Shown: positions 8,216-15,562 of the stretch, piece after piece | Numbering within the stretch: position 1 is the stretch's first letter | Layout of the letters: the number at the start of each line of letters is the position of its first letter | DNA from: Pseudomonadota bacterium | GTDB lineage: Bacteria > Myxococcota_A > Polyangia > Polyangiales > Polyangiaceae | NCBI GenBank assembly: GCA_023402175.1 | Contig: JAEXCN010000142.1 | Coordinates: forward strand, 1-30,438 | DNA: 30,438 nt | Reading direction: 5' to 3' | Position numbers and translations under genes: made by a program | Notes under the pieces: model-generated | Database searches by the model: none | Seen by the model: the letters and a program-made list of their open reading frames with translations, nothing else | What the model was told of the DNA's origin: nothing

Positions 8216-9426
8216 CAGTGGACCTCTCCCGGCGCGCATTCCTTCATGAGGCACCTGCCCTCCACACACGGCTGCCCTTCGCCTGCGCTGCACCACTGGC
8301 CGCACGCTCCGCAGTTGCTTCCATCGATCATCAAGTTGACCTCGCAGCCGTTACTCGGGTTGCCGTCGCAATCGGCGAAGCCGGGGATGCATTTGGTCGC
8401 GCACACGCCCTGGTCACACGTCGCGGTGACGTTCGGTGCCTTCGTCGTGGGACACGCGTAGCCGCACGCTCCGCAGTTCTTGACGTCGCTCACGAGATCC
8501 GCGCAGCCGTACTGAAGCCCCGACGTGCCGCCTCCACAGAGCGTCAGGCCGGGATCGCAAAGGCACCGCGGCATCGACGAGCCGCCCGTGATCGAGCAGA
8601 CCTGTCCGGGATCGCACTCGTTGTGACAGTGCGCGCAGTTCTTCGGATCGTTCGAGATGTTCGTTTCGCAGCCGTTCGACTCGTCGCCGTCACAGTCGCG
8701 GAAGTACCCCGAGCACGTGAGCTTGCCGCACTGGCCGCCCGCACATGTATACTGCATGTTCTTCGGAGGCGCCGGCCACCCGGCGGCCTGATAGCTCGGA
8801 CACACGTTCCCGCACGCGGAGCAGTTCCCTTTGTCGTTCAGGAGGTCGACGCACACTCCATCGCAGTCCGTGAGGCCGGTTGGACAACCGCACAGTCCGT
8901 TGATGCAGTGCTGCCCGGGTGCACACGTGTTGCCGCACGTTCCGCAGTTCGCGGGATCGCCCTTGATGTTGACCTCGCAACCGTCGTCGATGAGACCGTT
9001 GCAGTCTCTGAGCTCGGCGTCGATGCACTCGTACCGGCACACGCCGGCGACGCAGCGCGACTGCAAGCCGAAGAACGGCATGTCTGCGCACGTGTTCCCG
9101 CACGCACCGCAGTTCGCGTTGTCGTTCGAGAGGTTCGTGCCGCAACGAAAGCCCGCGCCGCACGTCGCATAAGGGACAGGACACTCGGTCGCGATGCAGA
9201 GCTGCGCCGGCTCGGGTGAGAAGTCGCCTGCGTCTCCCCCGTCCGGCGCAGCGGGCGTGAACCCGCTCGAAGGAATCGCCGACGCGTCGGCCTCGGGAAG
9301 GGCTTCGGCGATCACCACCGAGTTGGCGCACGCCACGACCACCAGCGCGAGCGGGAGGCAGACGATCGCCGACAGCAGAGGGCGGAGACGCAGGGAGCCC
9401 CCTGCGAGCTGTGTACGTCGAACCAT
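8215..9426 (-). CDS. Cys-rich modular lipoprotein (NCGxCGxxC repeats)
   Basis: The 403-residue product has a long signal region with lipobox VVAC (Cys33). The rest is a Cys-rich array: six modules of the form N-C-G/S-x-C-G/H-x-x-C (such as NCGACGNTC, NCGTCGNTC, NCSACGNVC). Three of them are preceded by a 'DC-D/N-G-x-x-x-x-GCE-V/T-N' unit (for example DCDGDESNGCETN). This pattern resembles the Stig1-type Cys-rich family and is common in secreted myxobacterial proteins, which are sometimes wrongly labelled tryptophan synthase alpha chain; there is no TIM-barrel sequence here. Disulphide-stabilised extracellular modules, possibly with metal-binding Asp/Asn loops, are inferred. It starts 30 bases after the TPR-partner gene, with AGAGGA upstream of the ATG, and its stop overlaps the next gene. 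Confidence 0.85.
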   Translation of the reverse strand: MVRRTQLAGGSLRLRPLLSAIVCLPLALVVVACANSVVIAEALPEADASAIPSSGFTPAAPDGGDAGDFSPEPAQLCIATECPVPYATCGAGFRCGTNLSNDNANCGACGNTCADMPFFGLQSRCVAGVCRYECIDAELRDCNGLIDDGCEVNIKGDPANCGTCGNTCAPGQHCINGLCGCPTGLTDCDGVCVDLLNDKGNCSACGNVCPSYQAAGWPAPPKNMQYTCAGGQCGKLTCSGYFRDCDGDESNGCETNISNDPKNCAHCHNECDPGQVCSITGGSSMPRCLCDPGLTLCGGGTSGLQYGCADLVSDVKNCGACGYACPTTKAPNVTATCDQGVCATKCIPGFADCDGNPSNGCEVNLMIDGSNCGACGQWCSAGEGQPCVEGRCLMKECAPGEVH

Positions 9427-9456
9427 GAACGTGGTCGTCCTCTCTCGAAAGGAGCG

Positions 9457-10251
9457 TTACGGAGTCGGCGATGGCGCAGGCGAGACTCGCTCGCCGAGGG
9501 CGCGCTCGAGACGAGGCTCGTACGGGGTCGAGGGAAAGCGTTCCAGGAGCGCGGACGCACGACGCTTCGCCTCCGCACGTCGGCCGAGGCGTGAGAGCGC
9601 CTCGACGGCGACGACCTCGCGTTCCTGGGTGAGCTCGCCCGCGGGGAATGCGCGCGCGTGCTCATCGGCGATGGCGAGGGCAAGCGCTGGATCCGAAGGC
9701 AACGCCGCCTGTGCGCGCTGGATGAGCGCAAACTCACCGGACGCGGCGGGCGCGCGCGCCACCGGCAACTCCTTCGTCGAAGGCGAGCGGTCAGCAGGCC
9801 TGGGCGGCGCCGACGAAGCTTTCGGGCTCGGCTTGGACGGCGGGAGCGCGGAGACGGAAATCACGGGAACGTCCGAGTGGGGCTCCGGAGCAGACGGCGG
9901 CTCCGGGCTCGAAGGGCGAGCGTCCTCGACCGTGACGGCTGGCTCCGGAGACGTCGGGACCCAGGCCGAGTCCGCTACGCGATAGGCGAAGAGGCCAGCG
10001 CCGAGGCAGACGGCCACGATCGCGCTCACCTTGCCGACGGAGATTTGGCCGAACGAGCCAGCGTTCGTGACCGCCTCGACGGGAGACTGGCTCGGAGCGC
10101 CGAACGCGCCGGACACCGCCAGCTTCTTCGCCATGCGCTCCAGCGCGGCTGCGCTCGGGACGCCTTCGCCCCGCGCGCCGTGCACGAGGTCGCCGAGCTC
10201 CGAGGGGGCTTCCTCGTCGATTCGCGGGATGTCGGAGCTTTTCGATTTCAT
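9457..10251 (-). CDS. Single-pass membrane protein with C-terminal TPR-like region, sigma-factor partner
   Basis: The 264-residue product starts at an ATG overlapping the stop of the sigma factor gene as ATGA. Residues 1-70 are soluble and charged, then one TM helix (about 73-92, VSAIVAVCLGAGLFAYRVA). A Pro/Ser/Glu-rich stalk (95-170) follows, and a helical region (about 175-255) with TPR-like spacing of Ala/Leu (QRAQAALPSDPALALAIADE, and AVEALSRLGRRAEAKRRASA). The topology, with a cytoplasmic N-terminus and an extracytoplasmic C-terminus, plus coupling to an ECF sigma gene, fits an anti-sigma or sigma-regulatory role. I see no zinc-binding anti-sigma (HxxxCxxC) motif, so this role is inferred from context only. 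A longer in-frame start inside the sigma gene is rejected. Confidence 0.8.
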   Translation of the reverse strand: MKSKSSDIPRIDEEAPSELGDLVHGARGEGVPSAAALERMAKKLAVSGAFGAPSQSPVEAVTNAGSFGQISVGKVSAIVAVCLGAGLFAYRVADSAWVPTSPEPAVTVEDARPSSPEPPSAPEPHSDVPVISVSALPPSKPSPKASSAPPRPADRSPSTKELPVARAPAASGEFALIQRAQAALPSDPALALAIADEHARAFPAGELTQEREVVAVEALSRLGRRAEAKRRASALLERFPSTPYEPRLERALGERVSPAPSPTP

Positions 10252-10790
10252 GCTTCCTCGGAAAGCGCCCGAGCGAGCTCCTGGCGCGCAGCGTGAAGCC
10301 GCCCGTAGGCGGTCTGGACCGGACAACCGACGATCTCGGCGACTTCGCGCATCGGAACCTCCTCGATCTCGAAGAGGATGAAGACGGTCCGCTTCGCTTC
10401 GTCGATCGTCTGGAGGACCTGATCGAGCCGGTGGAGATCCATGCGTGCCCCGGGGTCGGACGCGGAGGTCGGCTCCGGCGGTTCGCCTACGGACAGCTCG
10501 TGGCGGCGATGATCGCGCCGGCGGTAGCCGGACGCGCATCGACGAGCGATGGCATACAGCCAAGCGCGAGCGAACTCCCCGTCCCAGGACGCGAAGCGTC
10601 GGTGGGCGACCATGAAGACCTCTTGCGTCTGGTCCTCGAGATCCTCCTGGCGAACGCCGAAACGGCGCAGGGCGCGCCACACGAACACGACGTGGGTCGC
10701 GAAGAGGTCTTGGACGCTTGGTCGCGTGTCATCCACGATCTCGGCGGACCTGCCCGCGAGCCCGACAGCGGCGTTCACACCCTGCCTCAT
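10248..10790 (-). CDS. ECF-type RNA polymerase sigma factor
   Basis: The 180-residue product has the two domains of group 4 sigma factors. Region 2 spans about 27-98 (VQDLFATHVVFVWRALRRFG, then DLEDQTQEVFMVAHRRF, and a basic DNA-melting segment rich in Arg). Region 4 spans about 115-178, with the helix-turn-helix MREVAEIVGCPVQTAYGRLH. The linker is short and acidic/Pro-rich. It would direct RNA polymerase to a specific promoter set, probably including its own operon. The ATG at 10790 lies 59 bases after the stop of the barrel-protein gene. That gap is unusually AT-rich for this window (a run of seven A and TAATCT), which suggests a promoter, but I cannot match a known ECF -35/-10 pair. Confidence 0.95.
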   Translation of the reverse strand: MRQGVNAAVGLAGRSAEIVDDTRPSVQDLFATHVVFVWRALRRFGVRQEDLEDQTQEVFMVAHRRFASWDGEFARAWLYAIARRCASGYRRRDHRRHELSVGEPPEPTSASDPGARMDLHRLDQVLQTIDEAKRTVFILFEIEEVPMREVAEIVGCPVQTAYGRLHAARQELARALSEEA

Positions 10791-10849
10791 GCCGCGATTC
10801 GGAAAGATTATTGGTCAGGTCGCGATTTTTTTCGCCGAAGCCGTCTGCG

Positions 10850-11821
10850 CTAGAGAAATTCCCAACCGATGCCGACCGATAGCCGCGTCTCGACCAGCGA
10901 AGGGCGATGGATGCGGTAGAGCTGGGTCCGCTCGCGCAGCTGGAACTCGTCCCGCACGAACGGAATGCGGACGTCGGGCATGACCTCGAGGCGCACGTTC
11001 CGCCCGAGCGCGTACCGCCCGAGCACGCCGATGGCGGCGAACCCGATCGGCCGTGGCGCACTCCGGACGACAGGAAAGCCTTTCGCGTCGATGCTCATGA
11101 TCCCGCCGCGGACCGCGATGACGGGCACGAGCTCTGCCTTCGCCGAACAGTACGCACACACACCGGCGAGCGCCGCGATGTCGAAGACTCCGAACGAAGC
11201 GATCCCGCCCGTCGGCCCGTTCGCGGGGGGCGACCTTTCGAAGCTGGTCTCGAGCCCGAGCAGGATCGGCGCGAGGCTGCCGGTGACTCGAAAGGCTGCG
11301 CCGAAGCCCACGTGAGGGAGGAGGCCCAGGCTCCCGAGCGTCGACGCGCTGACGGCAACACGAATCGGCACGCGTGATGGGAGAACGGCCGCTGGGGGCG
11401 TCGGAGCCAGAGCCGCGCGATCGCTCGCAGGCGCGGGCGGTAGGCTCGCCGGCGCGTTCTCTTCGACGCGAGGACGCGCGAAGGCGATCATCATCGCGAG
11501 GACGAGCGATGCCGGCTCGGCGATCTCCGCGCACGTCTGTTCCTCGAAGCGAACGCGGCGCTCACCGAGCGCTTTGCCCTCGGCATCCTTCATCCGAAAG
11601 GTACCCAAGGACACGTCGCCTTCGAGCGTGACGGTCCCTTCGACGAAGAGCTCGGGTGGCGTCCGATCATCCTCGGCGTCGCCCAGGCGAGCTCGCGTCG
11701 CGGCGACGATCTCGCCGCGCGACGGACAGCCAGGAGGAGCACTCCACGTGAGATCGAAGGGTGCTGCGTCGGCCAGTGACGGTCGAAGGATGACGAGCAC
11801 CGTGAAGAGCAGCCCCGTCAC
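10850..11821 (-). CDS. Secreted, probable outer-membrane beta-barrel protein
   Basis: The 323-residue product starts with a signal peptide (hydrophobic TGLLFTVLVILRPSL, likely cut after ADA). A small N-terminal domain follows (about 22-125) with a Cys pair (PPGCPS and EEQTCAEIAEPASL) and a Pro/Ala linker. The C-terminal domain is rich in alternating hydrophobic/Gly strands and ends in RLSVGIGWEFL, a terminal hydrophobic signature like those of outer-membrane barrels. This layout is common among uncharacterised myxobacterial envelope proteins. The start is uncertain: GTG at 11821 gives the tightest signal peptide, while TTG at 11875 would add 18 residues with more positive charge. The sigma factor gene follows after 59 bases, so co-transcription is possible but not certain. 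Confidence 0.72.
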   Translation of the reverse strand: MTGLLFTVLVILRPSLADAAPFDLTWSAPPGCPSRGEIVAATRARLGDAEDDRTPPELFVEGTVTLEGDVSLGTFRMKDAEGKALGERRVRFEEQTCAEIAEPASLVLAMMIAFARPRVEENAPASLPPAPASDRAALAPTPPAAVLPSRVPIRVAVSASTLGSLGLLPHVGFGAAFRVTGSLAPILLGLETSFERSPPANGPTGGIASFGVFDIAALAGVCAYCSAKAELVPVIAVRGGIMSIDAKGFPVVRSAPRPIGFAAIGVLGRYALGRNVRLEVMPDVRIPFVRDEFQLRERTQLYRIHRPSLVETRLSVGIGWEFL

Positions 11822-12108
11822 GCGCGATCCGTCGAATCGGCGCCGCCCGACCCTGCTTCCTTTCGAATCCGTCAAGGGCGTCGTGCGGGAATGTAGCAAG
11901 GCCACGAAGCAGGCGACACACTGGAGTGGACGGTGCAGCACGCCGGCACCGCTCGCGCGACGTGACGTCCGCCTGCTCGAGTATTCGGCGACCGCGTGTG
12001 ATCTCGCCGATCTTGGCGCGTGCGAGTGGGTCCTGCCCGCGAGCCGATGCGGCCCTCTCCGTTCGGATGACTTGTTCGACCGACGCGGCCGCGGCATTCT
12101 CCTGGGCA

Positions 12109-13503
12109 ATGCGCAGAGCTGCTTTGGCCTTTGGCCCGTTCACTCTTCTTGCGGGAGCCATCTTCGCCTGTGAAAGCGATCCGAATGGTGGTGGAGGCCC
12201 GTCCTTCGAGCTCGATTCGAGCGCGCCTTCGTTCGACGGCGGTCAGCAGCCGTTCGACTCGAGCACGACTCCGGAGGCGAGCCCGGACGCTCCGTCCGGT
12301 CCTCGGACCGTGACCGTGACCGTGACCGGACGCACCGGCCCCGTCGCCAACGTGCGCGTCGTCTTCAACGACGCGGCCGGCGCCGTCCTCGAGACGAAGC
12401 TGACGGACGCGAGCGGCAAGGCGAAGAGCACGGGCGCGCTGCCCGCGATGGCCACGGCGCTGTTCGCGAAGGGCTGGCAGCACGAATTGGTGACATGGAC
12501 GGGCCTCGAGGACGGCGACGAGCTCACCGTGCGCGAGCCGGATCCGGACCTCGAGCTCGGGCAGTACGACGTCACGCTGCCCGGCCCGTTCGACAATACG
12601 GACCTCATGCGTTACAGCGCCTACGCGGGCGGCTGCTACGGGTCCGTCGACGGGACGAGCTCGATCATCGACCTCTACTCGGGGTGCGCTGGCGGGGACA
12701 AGACCTCGGTGCTCGTCTGGGCGATCGATCCCGACAACCAGATCGCCGGGCACTCGTTCAAGAAGGGCAATGCCATTCCCGCCAGCGGCGTAACCACGGC
12801 GCTCACGACGAGCGCATGGACCGCGCCGACGTCGGTGACCGTGACGGCGACGAACACGCCGGCGGACCAGCAGCTCGAGGTGAACCTCCTCGAGATCGCC
12901 GACGGCCACGGCTACGAGGATGGGTACAGCCACTGGCTCGAGAACGGATCGACCGTCTTCAAGACGGCGACCGGATTCGCCGATGCGCTCCAGTCGACCA
13001 TCGCCTGGTACGGCGGCTTCGGCTCCAGGCTCGCGATCACGAAGCGCCTCGCGCCCGGACCGAGCATCACGTTCGACGCGTCCGAGGCGCTGCCCCCGAT
13101 CACCGGCGGCGAGATCGTCGAAGGCTCCGGTCCGCGCCGCCCCGTCATCCAGTGGACGTCGCCATCGACGGCGGCTGCTGACGGAGGCCTCGTACGCATG
13201 CAGCTCTGGGACCAGGAGGACAACAGGTACGCCTGGACCTTCGTCGTCCCGCCAGGCTCGACGAAGGTGACCGCACCCGCGATGCCGCCGGAGGCGGGCG
13301 AGTTCCTCCCCGACGTAGATGCCGACAGGGACTGGGTATACCCGACCATCGGCTTCCTCGAGGCCGACAGCATCCAAGGGTACAAGGCGTTCCGTGCGAT
13401 GCAGGGCACGCTCGCGCCCGCCGGCAACTCGCTCACGTACAACCTTCCTGCACTCCCGACGAACGGCACGTACCGGATGACGTCGTGGGAGCTGGCGCTC
13501 TGA
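12109..13503 (+). CDS. Large secreted lipoprotein with N-terminal Ig-like domain
   Basis: The 464-residue product begins with a signal peptide and lipobox IFAC (Cys21), then a Gly/Ser/Asp-rich linker to about residue 65. A domain at about 66-155 resembles Big1/carboxypeptidase-regulatory-like Ig folds (TVTVTVTGRTGPVANVRVVF, then TDASGKAKSTG). The remaining 300 residues are beta-rich with no motif I recognise. The start at 12109 is chosen for the signal peptide; upstream in-frame ATGs (such as 12067) would add a non-signal extension. It stands alone, divergent from the barrel-protein/sigma cluster (about 290 bases apart) and convergent with the triplet operon. Its own terminator follows. Function unknown; extracellular structural or binding role inferred. 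Confidence 0.8.
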   Translation: MRRAALAFGPFTLLAGAIFACESDPNGGGGPSFELDSSAPSFDGGQQPFDSSTTPEASPDAPSGPRTVTVTVTGRTGPVANVRVVFNDAAGAVLETKLTDASGKAKSTGALPAMATALFAKGWQHELVTWTGLEDGDELTVREPDPDLELGQYDVTLPGPFDNTDLMRYSAYAGGCYGSVDGTSSIIDLYSGCAGGDKTSVLVWAIDPDNQIAGHSFKKGNAIPASGVTTALTTSAWTAPTSVTVTATNTPADQQLEVNLLEIADGHGYEDGYSHWLENGSTVFKTATGFADALQSTIAWYGGFGSRLAITKRLAPGPSITFDASEALPPITGGEIVEGSGPRRPVIQWTSPSTAAADGGLVRMQLWDQEDNRYAWTFVVPPGSTKVTAPAMPPEAGEFLPDVDADRDWVYPTIGFLEADSIQGYKAFRAMQGTLAPAGNSLTYNLPALPTNGTYRMTSWELAL

Positions 13504-13556
13504 TCCAAATCGGCGAGTCGTACGCTCGCTGATTCAGAGCGCGCGTTCGCGATCGA

Positions 13557-13597
13557 CTGGCGGCGAGGCTTCGTTCCTCGTCGCCAGCTCCGTTTTG
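13557..13597 (+). terminator. Rho-independent terminator after the Ig-like lipoprotein gene
   Basis: CTGGCGGCGAGG and CCTCGTCGCCAG form a 12-bp stem with one G-T pair around the loop CTTCGTT, followed by CTCCGTTTTG. It lies 54 bases after the stop at 13503. The same stem could also slow minus-strand transcription arriving from the triplet operon, but there is no T-tract on that side. Confidence 0.7.
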
Positions 13598-13675
13598 TCG
13601 TTCGTGCGAAAGGGCGCGACTACTCTGCTCGAGCGCTCTCGGCGATGCCGCCATCGAGCGTGAGTCGCGGAGCCC

Positions 13676-14278
13676 TTACTTGCAGCCCTGACGACGCGTG
13701 CCGATCTTCGTCGAGCCGAACAGCACGCCGGTGCAGCGGTAGAAGTCGGCGACGACGCCACACGCGGGATCGCCCAGGAAGCCCTCGCCGCTTCCACCGA
13801 GTACGCCGCAGTTCATATTGTAGACGTACTGCTTCTCGATCGGATCGGTGCAGTCCCAGTTGCCTTCGTTCGGGGGCTCAGGCGGCTCGGAGATGTACCC
13901 CTGATTCGGGTGGATGAGCGGATCGCGATCGTCGCAATCGTTCCCTTGGCACGTGTCACCCTCCGCAAGATATCCGTCGTTGTCGCAGTCGCAGGGGTTT
14001 CCCGGACAGGAGGCGTCCGGCTCGATCTTCGACTGCCCGTCTTGGCGCGTCCCCGCTTCGACCTCATCGCCTGGCGCGTCGACGTTCGACGGTGCGGCGT
14101 CGCTGGATGCGTCCATCTCGGAGCCCGCCTCCGGGGTGGTGCCGTCGACGTCGTCGATCACTCCAAACCGAACGTCGGGGAAGCCACAAGCGAAGGCGAG
14201 CGACATGATGGCTCCGAGGAAGATGGAGCCTCCAAAGAGGCGCTTTCCATTTTTTCTCGAGGGCCGCGTCATGCTCAC
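13676..14278 (-). CDS. MopE-like Asp/Cys-rich lipoprotein, paralogue 3 of 3
   Basis: The 200-residue product has a signal peptide with possible lipobox AFAC (Cys31) and an Asp/Glu/Ala linker. The compact C-terminal half starts with CDCDNDGYLAEGDTC and NDCDDRDPLIHPNQ, which matches the putative metal-binding repeat of MopE-like proteins and also resembles DxDxDG calcium loops. A conserved tail follows: NWDCTDPIEKQY, GFLGDPACG and KIGTRRQGCK. The next paralogue shares all three tail pieces. The GTG start at 14278 is preferred over the ATG at 14272 because AGGGG lies 10 bases upstream; the upstream stop is one base away (TGACGTG). The ligand (copper, calcium or other) cannot be decided from sequence. 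Confidence 0.82.
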   Translation of the reverse strand: MSMTRPSRKNGKRLFGGSIFLGAIMSLAFACGFPDVRFGVIDDVDGTTPEAGSEMDASSDAAPSNVDAPGDEVEAGTRQDGQSKIEPDASCPGNPCDCDNDGYLAEGDTCQGNDCDDRDPLIHPNQGYISEPPEPPNEGNWDCTDPIEKQYVYNMNCGVLGGSGEGFLGDPACGVVADFYRCTGVLFGSTKIGTRRQGCK

Positions 14279-14279
14279 G

Positions 14280-14930
14280 TCACTTGCACCCCTGCCGGCG
14301 CGTCCCGATCTTCACCGCGTTGCAGGCGAGCAGAGCGGACCGGCACTCATAGTAGTCGGCGACGGTCCCGCAGGGCGGATCGCCGAGGTACCCCTGAGCA
14401 GAGGGACATCCGAGGCCGAGCAGGGTCGCGCACTTGAGATTGGTCACGTACTGCTTCTCGATGGGATCCTTGCAGTCCCAGTTCCCGTCGGCACCAGGCT
14501 CGGGCGGTTCGGCCACGTAGGTCTGATTCGGGTGACGGAGCGGGTCGAGGTCGTCGCAGTCATCGCCTCCGCACGTGCCGGCTTGTGACTGATATCCATC
14601 GTTGTCGCAATCACACGGGTTCGCGCCCGGGCACGTGCCGCCTTCTTCGATCTTCGCTGCATCCTCACGTGTTGCTGCGTCTACGTCGTCCCCCGGAGCG
14701 TCGAAGTTCATTCCCGCGTCCGTGATCGAATCCGCATCGACGTCCGAAGCAGACGAGTCCGCAGACGAGTCCACAGACGACGTCTCGTCGCCGGCATCGA
14801 GGCCGGGTTGCGGCGTGGCTGGGTCGTCCGATCCGCACGCGATGAATCCTCCCGCCGCCGCGACGAGAACGAGAGCGCCGAGGAACAACGACCGACGGGC
14901 TCCCACGCGTCCTGATTGCACAAGCCTCAT
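14280..14930 (-). CDS. MopE-like Asp/Cys-rich lipoprotein, paralogue 2 of 3
   Basis: The 216-residue product has a signal peptide with lipobox FIAC (Cys32), a Ser/Asp-rich linker (repeated SVDSSADSSASDVDADS-type sequence), and the family core CDCDNDGYQSQAGTC and GDDCDDLDPLRHPNQ. The tail (NWDCKDPIEKQY, GYLGDPPCG, KIGTRRQGCK) is nearly the same as in the following gene, so these two are the closest pair of the three. The start at 14930 gives a clean signal peptide and a 34-base gap to the preceding stop; an in-frame start at 14984 would overlap that gene by 20 bases and add 18 residues. Role inferred as a surface metal-binding or structural module. Confidence 0.82.
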   Translation of the reverse strand: MRLVQSGRVGARRSLFLGALVLVAAAGGFIACGSDDPATPQPGLDAGDETSSVDSSADSSASDVDADSITDAGMNFDAPGDDVDAATREDAAKIEEGGTCPGANPCDCDNDGYQSQAGTCGGDDCDDLDPLRHPNQTYVAEPPEPGADGNWDCKDPIEKQYVTNLKCATLLGLGCPSAQGYLGDPPCGTVADYYECRSALLACNAVKIGTRRQGCK

Positions 14931-14964
14931 GACGACTGCCTCGCTTGCTCGGTGGGAAGGATGC

Positions 14965-15561
14965 TCAACGACAACCTCGCGCACGAGTCTCGCTCGACCC
15001 GGCGACGATGCGACATGACTTGGCTTCGACGCCGCCGGCCCTCTCGCAGCGGTTGTACGTCCCGCTCTCGCCGCATCCGGGATTCCCGGTGAATCCCTCC
15101 TTTGCGCACGCTGTCTGGATCTCCTGCGGGGTTGCCAGCGCCGCCCAGCCAGCGTCGATGAGAGTTGCGCAAACGACGCCGCCGTCTCCCTCGAGCTCGA
15201 CCTTGTAGTCGCAGTTCCAGTCGCCTCCGCGATTCGAGGCGGCGTCGATGAAGCTCGTTTGCGTCGACCTCACACGTTCGTCGTGGTCGTCGCAATCGCC
15301 GCCATCGCATGCGAGGCTGAGATCGCCGTCGCCGTCACAATCGCAAACAGGATCGCCCTTGCATGGATTGCCGTCGGGATTGCCGCCGTCATCGCCCGGG
15401 GCCGAGCCTTCCTCAGGGCCTGCACCGTCGCGAGTCTCGACGCTTCCGTCGACGAGCTCAGAGTCCGCGGCGAAGTCCACGTTCGGGAAGCCACACGCCA
15501 GCGCAGCCCCGATCCCGACGACGCTGATGCCGAGGATCACGACCGTGAGTCGGCGCTGCAC
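14965..15561 (-). CDS. MopE-like Asp/Cys-rich lipoprotein, paralogue 1 of 3
   Basis: The 198-residue product starts at a GTG one base after the stop of the TPR/PEGA gene (TGACGTG, the same junction as at 14278). The signal peptide ends at ALAC (Cys23), and the first mature residues CGFPNVDF match CGFPDVRF of paralogue 3. The core reads CDCDGDGDLSLAC and GDCDDHDERVRS; the HPNQ part is lost. The tail is diverged (GFTGNPGCG, SETRARGCR) and carries extra Cys residues. It is the most distant of the three and the first after the PEGA gene. Different copies may bind different ligands; this is inference. Confidence 0.82.
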   Translation of the reverse strand: MQRRLTVVILGISVVGIGAALACGFPNVDFAADSELVDGSVETRDGAGPEEGSAPGDDGGNPDGNPCKGDPVCDCDGDGDLSLACDGGDCDDHDERVRSTQTSFIDAASNRGGDWNCDYKVELEGDGGVVCATLIDAGWAALATPQEIQTACAKEGFTGNPGCGESGTYNRCERAGGVEAKSCRIVAGSSETRARGCR

Positions 15562-15562
15562 G

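Noticed and set aside
8215..9426. Tryptophan synthase alpha chain label often attached to such Cys-rich proteins
   Set aside because: No TIM-barrel or TrpA motif; the protein is a secreted Cys-repeat array.
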